Of a DNA stretch of 64,000 bases, positions 33,799-44,496 are shown piece by piece. This DNA comes from Orobanche coerulescens (taxonomy: Eukaryota > Streptophyta > Magnoliopsida > Lamiales > Orobanchaceae): the NCBI GenBank assembly GCA_033398695.1, contig CM065802.1, positions 136,634,096-136,698,095 on the forward strand, read 5' to 3'. Both the position numbers and the translations under genes were made by a program. The notes beneath the pieces were generated by a model that was not told the origin of the DNA, made no database searches, and was given only the letters and a program-made list of their open reading frames with translations. The first letter of the stretch is position 1. Each line of letters starts with the position of its first letter.

Positions 33799-36418
33799 TG
33801 TCCGGAGGAAGACCAGATGTGTATGAGGCGGGAAGCACTTCCGCCGCGCTCGGGAAGAACTTTCTGCGGAATTTCATGTGGATACCGCCATCGAGGCCAT
33901 CCGTGCCGGATTGAGCCCGCGGAGATCAAGGAACTTTTTAATGAGGCTGACGCGGCCAAGACGGTGGAGGCCGAGCGGATCCGTTCACTGAAATGGGAGG
34001 AGGCGGATGCGACGGCGCACTGGGAGCGGAACAGCGCGTTAGGCAAAGCCTTCACAGATTTTGCCGAACTCATGGAGAGATTGGCCGACCCACTCCCCAA
34101 ATTTAACTTCAATGAATACTCGATCACCCATTCTTATGAACCTGTAAGGAGGACGTTGTTCCGGGCTGCTCGCCGCTCTCCGTGGACCCTTGGCCAGATC
34201 GAGAGCTCGGTGACCAGGAAGGATCTGGACCGTTGGAGGGTGAGGTTCCATGTTCCCTCTGATTTTTGCCTCCACATGCCCACCGAGAATGAGCGAGCCG
34301 ATCAACCTCCTGAGGGCATGGTCGCCGTCAATGAGGCGATAATGGAGGCTGGACTGCGATTCCCGTTGCCGTTCGCTGTCTCCTATTTGCTGACCGCCTG
34401 GAACATGACGCCGCTTCAATTGACGCCGAACGCCTGGCTGCAGATCATCTGCACCCTCACTCTGTTTGGTGGCCATCGGTTGTATCGTCTTCCTTCGCCG
34501 TTGGAGATGAACCATCTCTTCAAACTGACGGTTCAAAAAGGTTCTGTCGGCGGCTACCATATCCAAGGTCGCTCAGGTCGGGTGATTCTTGGGGTCCCGA
34601 AAAAAGTGAGGGGCGATCCGTCGAAGTGGTTCTGGGTCGGCGGCGCGTGGAAGTCGGCAGCGAGCGACAACCCGATCGACGAGTTGGATATTCCCACCGG
34701 CTTTCGGGAGAGGAGTCCGAGTAAGGATTTAGACTCTCCCTTTGTTCGGACATTTTCTTAAGTGATCTGATTTTGGCCTTCTTTTTGCAAGTGTCATTGT
34801 TCCGGCGGCAGGCAACCTCGCATTTGATTTCGCGATCGTCTGGAAGAAGATACAGAGTCCTCCTGAAGACCATATAGACGCCCGCCAAATTAACAACGAA
34901 GCCTGCTGGTTGGCTGCTCGGCTGTTTAGCTACCCTCGCCATCTAAAGGTTCCAGGTACGAACTTTCGCGATCTTCTTTGACCAGCCGATTGTCTTGACT
35001 GAGGAAGATTACTAACTTTGTCGTTTGTTTTCTTTTGAAGAAATTCGTTTCCCTTGTTTCCCAGAGCCTCCTGCTGCGATTGCCATGCCTAATCCGGGGG
35101 TCATGAACCGTCTTCGCCAAGGGAAAAAGGTGAGCCGAGCTCCTTCTGCTCCGCCGCGACCGACCCCGGAGGCAAGACCACTCCAGGAGCCTGTCGTCGA
35201 AGGGCGGGAGCCTCGGGAGGAGGAGCAACTTTGGCTTATCCGTAAGAAACGGAGGACTGTGGAGCCCTCGGCCCCTGTTACTACAGACGAGCCGCCGATC
35301 CCTGTGCCTCCGATTTCCACGATTCCTCCGGTGGAGGGGTCCACGCCATCTTCGGCTTTTCTTCAGTCCATGGTGACTGCTGAGGCCAAGACTTCGCGTG
35401 GCAGGCCGTTCTTCGGTCGTGACCCAGAGAAGGTCGAGAGGTAAGCCTGGTCGTTTTGCCAAGTTATGAAACTTGTGTAGGAAACACACTTAACTCTTTT
35501 GTCATTTGTGCAGGATCCACCATTCCGACCCGAATTGCTTGCCGATGGTGTTGGACTTCCTGTCGAGCAAAGTTCCTCGCAAGGTCAGCGACATCCCTTC
35601 CTACATTGATCGGGCTACCGCTTCCCTTCCGAAGGCCTGGACGACCGATCTAGATGCGATCGCGCGCCGGCGATCCGCTGATGCAATGCAGGCTACAGGC
35701 TACTTTTGCGCTGGCCCTCCAGACGACGACGATGGCTGCCCAGGCCGTGCGGGACTATGAGGGACAACCGTCCACCACCCGTCTCCATGCGGCCCTCGAA
35801 ACCGCACAGAAGCAAAATATTGAGTTTGCCGACAAACTCGCAGCCATGGAGAAGAGCTCATCGGAGGCGGCTAAGCAGGCGAGGCATGATGTTGACCGGG
35901 CGCGGGCGGCGACTGATCGGATGCGGGACCAAATGACAGAAGCCCGCAGGTCGCATGCGGCCGTGCAGAAGGAGGCCGACCAGCTGAAGGTGACCGTCGC
36001 CCGACTGACTAGCGAGCTGGCATCCTCGAAGGAAAAGGTAGCCGCCAAAACTGCTGAGCTCGAGGGCGTGAGCCAAACGGTTGCGGAGTTGAAGGAAAAG
36101 CTGAAGGCGACTGAGGCCGATCCCTTCGTTAACATGGAGTACGTCAGCGAATTCGCCTATTACATGGCTTATGCTGACACCATCCGCGCCGCTAAGAAGG
36201 GAGGGCTCGAGGTCGGCCCTTTGGCTGAAAATTTCAAAGCCTACGCGCTGGAGCATCCTCTGCAGCATGACTTCACCGTGGCGATCCTCGACCTTTCCGC
36301 GGATCTCGAAATCGACTTGAGCTGGTACCCGCTGCCGGACAACCTTGTTCATCCGGGTGCCCCGGAGGATGGGGGTCCAGAGCCTGCCGCTGGCGATGGA
36401 ACGGGCGCCGATCCTTGA
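33799..36418 (+). pseudogene. Tat1 antisense spliced gene (Transposase_28-like plus coiled coil)
   Basis: Opposite in sense to Tat1 gag. The ATG at 33799 or 33817 leads into a 314-codon frame with SPWTLGQIESSV, RFHVPSDFCLHMP and PPEGMVAVNEAIMEAGLRFPL, which matches the 'putative gypsy type transposon' (Transposase_28, PF04195) family by memory. Three introns fit: 34721-34811 (weak), 34956-35040 (branch site ACTAAC near 35011) and 35441-35513 (AG|GTAAGC to TTTGTGCAG). The last two keep the frame exactly. A 7-bp duplication AGGCTAC at 35690-35703 breaks the last exon, and another frame change lies near 33910. A long coiled coil (35760-36120) precedes YVSEFAYYMAYADTIRAAKK. Function unknown. Confidence 0.75.
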
Positions 36419-36979
36419 GCTTTTCTGCTTTTTACTTGTAATTTTTTGTAGCTTTCGTTGTATTTTAGCCTTCGGGCGACCGTGTTTGTATTTGTATTCC
36501 AAGTAATGAAATGAATATTTGCTTCTCTGATTTCTTGCTTGAATGATTGTCTTTCTGAGTCTTTTGCATGACTTTATACAAGTGTTTGAGGAACGATCGT
36601 CATGCGTTCAGCTCCAAGTGAATTGATAAACTCATACTGGTAACTTTAGAACAAAGTCGATCGTTGCACATACATCTGAACAATGCCGATCGTTGTACGT
36701 GTATTTAAGTAAAGACGATCGTGATATACCTAGCTCCGCCCTTCCCCCTTGTTTTTGTTTACTTAGTGAAAGTAAGGGGACGAAAATAAATCGTTTAGTG
36801 AGCGGTCTTCAATTTTGAAGATTCCTCGAGTAAGGCCAACCATCCCGACCTAGAGGAACCGTGCACAATCGCGGAGTTTGATGGAACCGACCTCCGCGAC
36901 CATGTCTTGTGCGCGAGCGACATTCCATCTGATGGCCAACTTCTCGTGACTCACTTAATTGTGAGGGTCCTCCGTAGGC
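36419..36979. other. Tat1 spacer after the antisense gene
   Basis: Contains a poly(A)-signal-like AATGAAATGAATA at about 36507 suited to the antisense gene, and several CGATCGT words. No open frame I trust. Confidence 0.4.
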
Positions 36980-37735
36980 TGCGCCCGCCTCGTATTTAAA
37001 CGAAGGGCGAGCGGTCTTGGTCTGGAGGAGTCCTTGCACGGGGCGCCGTCGGATTAATCGACTCCACGACCGCGGCTTGCTAGCACTTTTCTACCTCGGA
37101 ACATCATGTTAGATGGCGATCCTCTACGGTAGACGTTGTGACAAGGGGAGGGACGCGTCGCATTGTCCGGATCAACCATGTTAGGTGATAGACCTTTGAG
37201 GGCGGGCGAACGTGTCCACATATCTGTTTTGGAGGGCCCTTTGGCTATGCCCGCCTCGTATTTAAACGAAGGGCGAGCGATCGCTGCCCAAAGGAACCTT
37301 GCATGGTCACAGAGAACGGTTCCATCATCCTCTAAAACCATGTCGGCACTCTTCTACCTCGAACCGTCATGTTAGATGGCGATCCTCGACGGTATACATT
37401 GTGCAAGGGGAGGTGGTCGCTTGACTAGGTCCTTCATGTTGATGACGAACTTTAGAGGGCGAACGGGTCATCCTCTGATTTGTTTTGGAGGGTCCTTCGG
37501 CTACGCCCGCCTCGTATTTAAACGAAGGGCGAGCGATCGCTGCCCAAAGGAACCTTGCATGGACGGATCTTCGGTTTCGTCGACCTTCGCGACCATGGCG
37601 GCACTCTTCTACCTCGGACCGTCATGTTAGATGGCGATCCTCGACGGTATACGTTGTGCTGAGGGAGGCGATCGCTTGCCTAGGTCCATCATGTTAGATG
37701 ACGAACTTTAGAGGGCGAGCGAGTCATCCTCTTTT
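36980..37735. repeat. Tandem repeats in Tat1, about 256-267 bp
   Basis: The marker GCCCGCCTCGTATTTAAACG occurs at about 36982, 37249 and 37505, and AGATGGCGATCC at about 37111, 37374 and 37629, giving periods of 255-267 bp and roughly three copies. Each carries GAGCGATCGCTGCCC or a variant. Internal tandem arrays are known in Tat/Ogre/Retand elements. Confidence 0.85.
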
Positions 37736-37938
37736 TCGAGGCGTTGCTCAGGCAGTAGCCTTTGGTTTGACGTGGTGGGAATCGGGGAAAGACTTCCGAA
37801 GTTCCCACCTCTTGATTGAAGCATATAGATCCAGCCGCCGAGGTTGATCGGGGGGGGGGGGGGGATCGACTCGTATGAGCCTTCCGGCCTATCGCATTCG
37901 ACTCTGGCGATCGGTTTGGGAGATTGATGGGGCTCCGG
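37736..37938. other. Tat1 spacer between tandem repeats and gag, with poly-G run
   Basis: Holds a run of about 16 G at 37849-37864 but no open frame. Where protease and RT would be expected there is nothing. Confidence 0.5.
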
Positions 37939-39515
37939 CTAAGCCAATAAAATGTCCAGCTTGCCCTCCTCGAACAATCTCCAGAGTTGTCGGAGGAGGT
38001 CGCAACATTGGTTGGTGCTGTGACCGGGACTCTTGTGGTAAGCACAATATTTATTGTGGTCCAGATGACCGTTGTCCCTTATCGCCTTGGGTTTGCTTAG
38101 CGATTCGCGCCCCTTGATGGCGTAAAAAATATGAGACGGAGTTCGGTTGAACTTGTGGAAGAGATGGGCTTCCACCTCCTCGAAGGCCTTGAAATCACCG
38201 GGTGGCTTGGCGACCGCCTTGTTGGATTTGGCGATCGCCGTCTTTTGGACGGGAGGCGACGTCTCCTCACCTAGGCAAAGGGTGAGGAGCCTCTGCCTGG
38301 CTAGAAAATCGGCAGCCTTGGCGCAGAAGATCGCGTAGGTCGGAGGGATGTTCTTCGTGAGGTGTCTGAACATGGGTGAATGACCATAGAACCCCCCCAG
38401 GACCGAGTAGAGGGCTAGCTCGTCGCTAATGGGCTCGCCGGTGAGGACTATTTCATCCACCCGGTCGATATAATCCGCATTGGACTCGTCTTCTCCCTGC
38501 CTGATTTCATCATGCAATGGGGGCCTTCTGGTCTGGCGACCTTAGCGGCGAAGTATGACGTGAAGTCGGTCGCTAGTTTCTCAAAGGAGTTGATTGATCG
38601 CGGTGGCAGTGAGACGTACCACCTATGGGCCAGATCGCCCAATGTTAATGGGAATATTCGGCACCTGGTCGCATCAGACGCCCCACATCCGATCATGTAG
38701 ATCCGGAAATTTCTCAAGTGGGTCTCGGGGTCCGATCTCCACTTATACAAAGGCGTTTGAGGAGGAGCGATCTTTCGTTGCACGGGGGCAAGCTCGATGT
38801 GGACCGCGAGTGGTTCACTTGGTCCGATGATCTTTCTACTAGCGCCTGCCCCAGTTTCCATGAGTGCTTTCATCTCGTCGAGCTGGCGTTGCATAGCGGC
38901 CATCGCCGTGGCCTGGCTGCTCGCGGCTAGGCGCTCGGAGCGGGAGCCGAAGCGACTAAGTACTGATCCCCTGGCTCCGCTGTTGATGATGTCTTTGCCG
39001 CGGGGCTTGATTCTTCGGCGAATGGGAGCCAAACGGCTGACCTATTTTTGATCGGGAGTTGGGTATGCCGAACTCCTGGTGACGGATTCGGACTCCGTCG
39101 TCTCGTGGTTGGGGCTGGAATGCCCCGGTCGCTACGATGGATCGCTTCCTAGGCGGCTGAATACGGAACCGTCCTGCCTTGCGAGAGCCTTTCCTCGTGA
39201 ATCGGGGCTTTCTGACGATCGCTCGATAAGTAACCCCTTGAGTTTCCGCTTGCCCGCGCGGCGGATGGCCGAGGGGGTTATGGCGGGCGCTTCACATGCT
39301 CTCCGTCGCTCCCTTGGGATGGCCAGAGCCTCCTCGATCTGTTCCGCGGTTTGGAACTGGTCGAGTGAGAGGCTGGGGCCGTCCCTCGGGGGCGGGATCG
39401 AGAGTCTCGCGTCGCCGCGGCTACCCTCTGTCGTAGGTTGGGGCTCGTATTGAGCCGGAATATGACGTCCGACGGATCGGAGAGTGGCTCTCTTCGGTGT
39501 GGTGGCAGACGTCAT
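37939..39515 (-). pseudogene. gag: Tat1 gag
   Basis: Starts at ATG 39515 (MTSATTPKRATLR...), with an Arg/Ser-rich N-terminus to 39132, then stops. The capsid block (39032-38448) reads LYKWRSDPETHLRNFRIYM, CRIFPLTLGDLAHRWYVSLPP and SFEKLATDFTSYFA, the Tat gag signature. After a frameshift near 38500 the frame 38517-37939 has ESNADYIDRVDEIVL and the knuckle YCAYHKSPGHSTNQCCDLLRQL, ending LDILLA. There is no protease afterwards. If proteins come from an autonomous relative, gag may not be needed for mobility. Confidence 0.83.
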
Positions 39516-39631
39516 GGTTCTGAAGGTTTTTCTTTGAAGAACAGTGAGTGTTTCTTCAAGTATATGCCCCGGAGAACAGTGAGTGTTATTCGAAACGGTT
39601 GGAAAGAAAATGAAGGTAGATGCCCTCCTTC

Positions 39632-39641
39632 TAGCGCCAAT
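39632..39641 (-). promoter_or_regulatory. Tat1 primer-binding site
   Basis: ATTGGCGCTA on the minus strand directly inside the 5' LTR; TTGGCGC is usual in Tat/Athila elements. Confidence 0.75.
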
Positions 39642-40578
39642 TGTTGTTACCCAAAATATTATCCGGAAGGGATTGCTGGAACGGATGAGTAACAAACAAA
39701 ATGCGAGAGCACGTCCGTGGGAAAGTAAATAACACAAGATTTGCCAGGGTTGTTAGTCCCGGGCTTGAATGCTCTCGCGAGATATTATTAATACGAATAC
39801 TTGGGAGTACAAATATTAATGTTAGAGTATAATTACAATGAGTGTAAAGACCCTAGTTATCTAGCTCTTGAGTTATGACGATTGCCGGAAGAACTAGAGA
39901 TGATGCTCTGTGAGTTCTTGTAACAACGATGGAGTGCTGCGTTTTTAACTGAGTTTGTGAACTTCTATAAGAAACAACAGTTTTGTGTGTACTTCTGAAC
40001 CTTTTTCCAGTTGCTGGAGGTCTCCTATTTATAGGAGTGGAGGTAGCTGGGCGATCGCCTCTGCTGCATTATAATAAGCGGGCGATCGTCTTTAGCACAT
40101 GGGTTGGTCTCCTCAGAGTCTGCAGCAGCAGCTGCTGACAGCCGGATGCACGAACCAATGAGAAGACAACACACATCCGGAGTCGCTGTCTTGGGAGGTC
40201 CCACCTAGGACCTTTCGGCGGGTCTGTCGGTAGGTGAGGCAGTCCTTGTCGTTGACAGCTGTTGATGGGCTGGAGTCAAAGATCCTTATTCTGCGGCGCC
40301 ATTCGCGGATCTGCACGTGGGTCCTCGCTCCGAGATCCGGTCTTTGTAGATATGACGGATGATGGCCTTACACGTGACATAGGACTGTCGTCCTTGGTCG
40401 GGCACCAGAGTCGATCGCTAGGTGCCAAGAGGCGATCGCCCTGGACGTCGATCGCTCGGTACTTGATCTCGGTCTGGACTCTTCGCTTGGCAAGTCTGCC
40501 TTGGATTATTTGATGCTGTCTTTGGTCCCTCGTCCCTTATGCCGATCGCCGTCGAGGCGTATAAATCGCCGCACAATA
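39642..40578 (-). repeat. Tat1 5' LTR
   Basis: A 937-bp copy of the 3' LTR, with its TATA region at 40024-40035. The primer-binding site abuts it at 39632-39641. Confidence 0.93.
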
Positions 40579-41231
40579 CGCACCATACTCCAGTGCCCCC
40601 CCTTTTATGCATGGAAGGTGTCTTGCATGTGTGTGGGGTGTGATAGACTTATAATATGAGGGCGAAGACATGGATGAGATTTAGAATCTCATCATTTGAT
40701 CTCACTTTGTATTATAAATGAGATAGTTTATCACACCATTTTATGAGTTGAAAAATACACATACACACCTTACAAACTTGCTCCAGCCGTGAGCTTAGAG
40801 GGAGGAGAGTAAAAATTTTATTTTCTTTTCTTGTTCATCTTAGAGAGAAAGAAAAGAGAAGAAAAATACTGTATCAATTCCTAGCCGTGTTCTTTGAGAA
40901 CGAATTGATATATTATTTTTCCGATCAATATCCAACGCGTGATAACGTAGAGACACTCGGCATATTCGGTGTTTGATCATTCATCAAGATACAACGATTC
41001 AGATTCGTGTTCGTATTGGTGACCAGAAACGATCAAAGCTTGCCTTGGGAATTTTTCTTCAAGAAGATATTATCAAAGGTCTACGAGGGTAAGACTTCTA
41101 AATTTTATCTTCGTCAATTTTATATTCGTTTATACGATGCTTGATCGATCCAGTTTTGGGGTTTGGTTTTATCCGGTTGGACCAGTTTATTTTCCGCTGC
41201 GTATCTCTATTTTAATCACCGAATCCCAACA
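40579..41231 (+). repeat. Copia C3 5' LTR, second part
   Basis: Completes the C3 LTR after Tat1, for about 1.94 kb in total. It contains ATTATAAATG near 40711 as a possible TATA and ends CCCAACA at 41231. Confidence 0.85.
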
Positions 41232-41232
41232 G

Positions 41233-41244
41233 TGGTATCGGAAC
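41233..41244 (+). promoter_or_regulatory. C3 primer-binding site
   Basis: TGGTATCGGAAC, one base after the LTR. Confidence 0.8.
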
Positions 41245-41684
41245 GAGATTTATGCGATCGTATATTCGATATTAGCATTTGGAATGCTTGGTTATTTTTT
41301 TATGATTTAGAATCATAATTGTTTTAATTGTTAATTTTTAATTGTTCATCTAAAAATTATTTTTCATGATTTTATGTTACAATTTAAATCTATTTTTTCT
41401 TTTTAAAAACTGATTTAAATGTGTAATATAAAGATTAGAAAAATATTATTTTTAGAATCGGGACGAAAAGAGGAGCCAAAAACGTGATCGGACCTGACAA
41501 CTCGGAGCTGCCAGGCTACTGTCGTGCGGTTCCATTTTGTGAGGGACCATAGTCAGGCTGCTGGACCACGCGGCAGTGGCGCGGGCTTGGCCAAGGCCCT
41601 GTGTTTTTCGACTCTGGTTTTTATATTTCGTTCGGTAATTAATTTCCTGCAAATTAAATTAAATTTAATTTGAATAAAATATTT
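41245..41684 (+). other. C3 leader, first part, with GC-rich island
   Basis: AT-rich untranslated leader holding a GC-rich island at about 41455-41610. The 11-mer TGTCGTGCGGT (41520-41530) also occurs in the equivalent island of C4. The LINE insertion interrupts it. Confidence 0.6.
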
Positions 41685-41812
41685 TTTTATCAGACAGAGA
41701 GAAATATATTAAGAAAAAAAAAAGGTTTAAGGAATACCCTCAAAAATTACAAATTACAAATTAACAACCTAAAACCACTCTTGGGTTCACAAGCCAATCA
41801 GAAAAATAAAAA

Positions 41813-42472
41813 TTAGAGCAGCCTAAACCGTGTACATAAAACCAACTCTAAACTAAATGGTTTATGTCTAAAAATCAGCGCGTTTCTATGGTTCCAAAGG
41901 CGCCACACAATACACGACCAAATAGAAGTTGCAATTAATTTTCCATTCGTCCCTCTTAGGATCCGAGCAAAACTGATCAGATTTGAAAAGAGGGAAGAGT
42001 GCAGAACCGTATTATCTCCAAGCCAATTATAAAACTTCATCCATACCTTATGTGATATGTCGCATTCGAAAAATAAATATTTTCCCGATTCTTCATGACA
42101 ATTGCATAAAAAGCATCTCATATCAATGTTTTGATCAAGAGCATTCCTTCTTCTCAAGTTGCATTTAGTAGGAAGTCTATCCCAAAGTAGTCTCCAAGCA
42201 TGAGCAATGACCTTCTTTGGTGTGTATTTGTTCCAGATTAACTTGAAGCCATCTTCCCTCTCAGCATTTCCATGGATAGCCTCCCTAGTGTTTAGCAAAA
42301 CAGTGTAGGTTTCTTTTGTTGAATACGATCCATTAGAAGAGCCTACGCATTTCCACGAGTCGCTTCTATCATGTTTAATCGGCCACCTATTAATCAATGA
42401 GAAAAGAACATCAAGCATTTCATGATCACGATCAAAAAGCCCTCTTCTCCATCTCAAATCCCAACACCACAT
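41813..42472 (-). pseudogene. LINE ORF2 C-terminus (zf-RVT)
   Basis: A 219-codon open frame with YTVLLNTREA, FKLIWNKYTPKKVIAHAWRLLWDRLPTKCNLRRR, CFLCNCHEESGKYLFFECD and WRLWNHRNALIF: the zinc-binding reverse-transcriptase tail of plant non-LTR elements, with its Cys/His ligands. It is continuous with 43181-43377 but for the inserted hAT. The stop at 41813 is close to the LINE end. Confidence 0.88.
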
Positions 42473-42725
42473 TTTTCCCTCCCAAGGATAGAGATGTTAA
42501 ACGGGCTAGCTGTGATTCCGGGCTAAGAAACTTCGGGTTAAACGGTTAAAAAGTCTGATTTAAACGGCCAGAAATATTGGCCTAACCCTAACCCTAACGG
42601 GTTTCGGGCTAAACGGGCTAAACAGGCTAAATATTTAAAAAATCTATTTTTATTTTTTTATAAGTAAAAAAAACAATAACAATATATTTTATATATATAT
42701 ATATATATAGTAACAACTATACTAT

Positions 42726-42980
42726 AATAAATATAACAAAAAATATACTTTTATGTATATATATATATACACACTATATTAACAAATACAGTAATAATAT
42801 AGATTATATATAATATTAATATATATTATATATATATTATTAATATAGTGTATATTAATAAATATAACAAAAAATATACTTCTATGTATATATATATATA
42901 CACACACTATATTAACAAATACAGTAATAATATAAATTATATGTAATATTAATATATATTATATATATAATATTAATATA

Positions 42981-42986
<6 letters not shown>
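42726..42986. repeat. 131-bp AT-rich tandem duplication
   Basis: The word ATAACAAAAAATATACTT occurs in both copies, 131 bases apart (near 42735 and 42866), inside the hAT element. Confidence 0.75.

Positions 42987-43040
<54 letters not shown>
42983..43040. repeat. (AT)n microsatellite
   Basis: An uninterrupted TA run of nearly 60 bases within the hAT element. Confidence 0.95.
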
Positions 43041-43042
<2 letters not shown>

Positions 43043-43180
43043 GGCTTCGGGCTAAACGGTCCGGGCCAAAAAAGCCCGGATTTAAACGGGCTAGGAAATA
43101 TCGGCCCTAACCCGGTTTTTTGGCGGGTTAAACGGGCCAGCCCTACGGGCCCGAGCCCGTTTAACATTTCTACCCAAGGA

Positions 43181-44196
43181 CCCATTGACCCCACAAATCT
43201 CCCTCTATCTAAACTAAGGTAAATCAATCTAGCGAATTTAGACTTCAAAGATTCCTTCCCAGCCCAAATATCTTCCCAAAAACGAGTATTTAACCCATTC
43301 CCAATGATTATTTCAATATTCCTCTGAAACCAGCCCCGGGCTCCCCCAAAGTAAGATTCACGATATCCCTCCACCACCCCGACCAGCCCTGAATAGACTC
43401 AAAAGATAAAAAATCAGCCTCTCCACTCCCCACCCTCCCATATTTTGACTCGACGACTCTAGCCCATAAACAATTACTATCATTTAGAAGACGCCACATC
43501 CGCTTCCCCAACAAAGCCATATTAAAGAAATTCAAATCTTTAACCCCCAGCCCTCTAATATCTTTGGTCAAACACACTTTATTCCATTCAATCCAAGCAA
43601 TTTTATTTGAGCTCTCACCACCCCCCAGAGGAATTTTCATTGAAGCTTTACAATTTCACTCAGGATGTTTTTAGGAATTTTGTAAAAGGACAGGTAGTAC
43701 GTTTGAAGGGACGCTAAAATCGAGTTTAGAAGGGTGATTCTTCCACCAAGTGAGAGTTTGTTGTTCTTCCACCGACTCAGCCTGTTTCTGATTTTTTGCA
43801 CTACACACCTCCATTCACTGCTTTTACGATGATTCATACCCACCTTAATACCAAGATAAGAAAAAGGCAGGATCCCAGCCCTACATCCAAGGATTTCCGC
43901 AATCTCAGAAAGGATACCACCATCCACATTAACCCCATAGAGACTGCATTTATCGAAGTTAAATTTTAGACCCGAAATCAGCTCCATATTTCTCAAGACT
44001 CGTATCATCGTCCAAACATTCTTGATGTTTGCATATCCCAGAAAAATCGTGTCATCGACAAATTATAAGTGTAAAATCTTGATATTATTCATCCCGATCA
44101 AAGCAGGTTCAAATAAGCCTAGATGAGTAGCTCTATTCATTAAAATACTAAGGCCTTCCGCCGCTAACAAGAAGAGGAATGGGGATAAAGGATCTC
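43181..44196 (-). pseudogene. LINE reverse transcriptase C-terminal half
   Basis: After [10 protein letters not shown] (44215-44170) the frame reads HL*FVDDTIFLGYA: the catalytic FVDD is intact but an in-frame TAA lies two codons before it (near 44067). The open segment 44008-43637 has GLKFNFDKCSLYGV, PFSYLGIKVG and RLSRWKNNKLSLGGRITLL. Then 43640-43308 has IAWIEWNKVCLTKDIRGLGVKDL and LWARVVESKYG. 43377-43181 has NTRFWEDIW. Confidence 0.88.
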
Positions 44197-44214
44197 CTTG
44201 TCGCAGCCCACGCT

Positions 44215-44478
44215 TTCCATTGTTTCCGATGGAGCCAAAGACTCCTTATTCTTTGGTTATGGATTATAATGAAATAAAACAAAATGACTCACTAAACTGG
44301 CTGCACTTCTTTTTCTCATGAAGTACTAGTCGTTCCATGCAATTCTCGATGCGATTTTCATTTTGGATCATCCGGAAATAGCCTCTCTGTGTTAAGACAT
44401 GGGTAAAGTTGCGTACATCCAATCCCCCCTTACCCCACTTTTTGCGGGAGCCGTTGAAGCATTGGGGTAATGTTGTTG
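44215..44478 (-). mobile_element. 264-bp LINE-like fragment with 18-bp target duplication
   Basis: CTTGTCGCAGCCCACGCT occurs at 44197-44214 and 44479-44496, flanking foreign sequence that splits the RT codons [10 protein letters not shown]. The insert, on the minus strand, reads KKWGKGGLDVRNFTHVLTQRGYFRMIQNEN, resembling the segment before zf-RVT of another LINE. It has no poly(A) tail. Confidence 0.8.
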
Positions 44479-44496
44479 CTTGTCGCAGCCCACGCT

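Larger units (their letters stand above)
32333..40578 (-). mobile_element. Tat-type gypsy element Tat1, non-autonomous, with antisense gene
   Basis: An 8.2-kb minus-strand element inside the C3 LTR. LTRs are at 32333-33266 and 39642-40578, TGTTGT...ACAACA type; the outer right end reads ACAATA. Flanks CTCAC (32328-32332) and CGCAC (40579-40583) form a one-mismatch 5-bp duplication. Only gag is present on the sense strand, with no protease, RT, RNase H or integrase block. A spliced gene lies antisense at 33799-36418, and about three 256-267-bp tandem repeats occupy 36980-37735. LTRs are very similar, so insertion is relatively recent. Confidence 0.9.
42489..43172. mobile_element. Non-autonomous hAT element, 684 bp
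   Basis: Flanked by an exact 8-bp duplication CCCAAGGA (42481-42488 and 43173-43180). Terminal inverted repeats are TAGAGATGTTAAACGGGCT and its near-complement ending CATTTCTA. Both ends are packed with GGGCTAAAC/GGGCTAA words. The middle is AT-rich with microsatellites and no coding sequence. Confidence 0.93.

Noticed and set aside
35755..36502. Minus-strand frames opposite the Tat1 antisense gene
   Set aside because: They are shadows of the GC-rich coiled-coil exon; the plus frame has splice-site and domain support.
37849..37864. Poly-G run as a biological G-quadruplex
   Set aside because: A single homopolymer of this length is also a common assembly artefact, and no regular G-tracts surround it.
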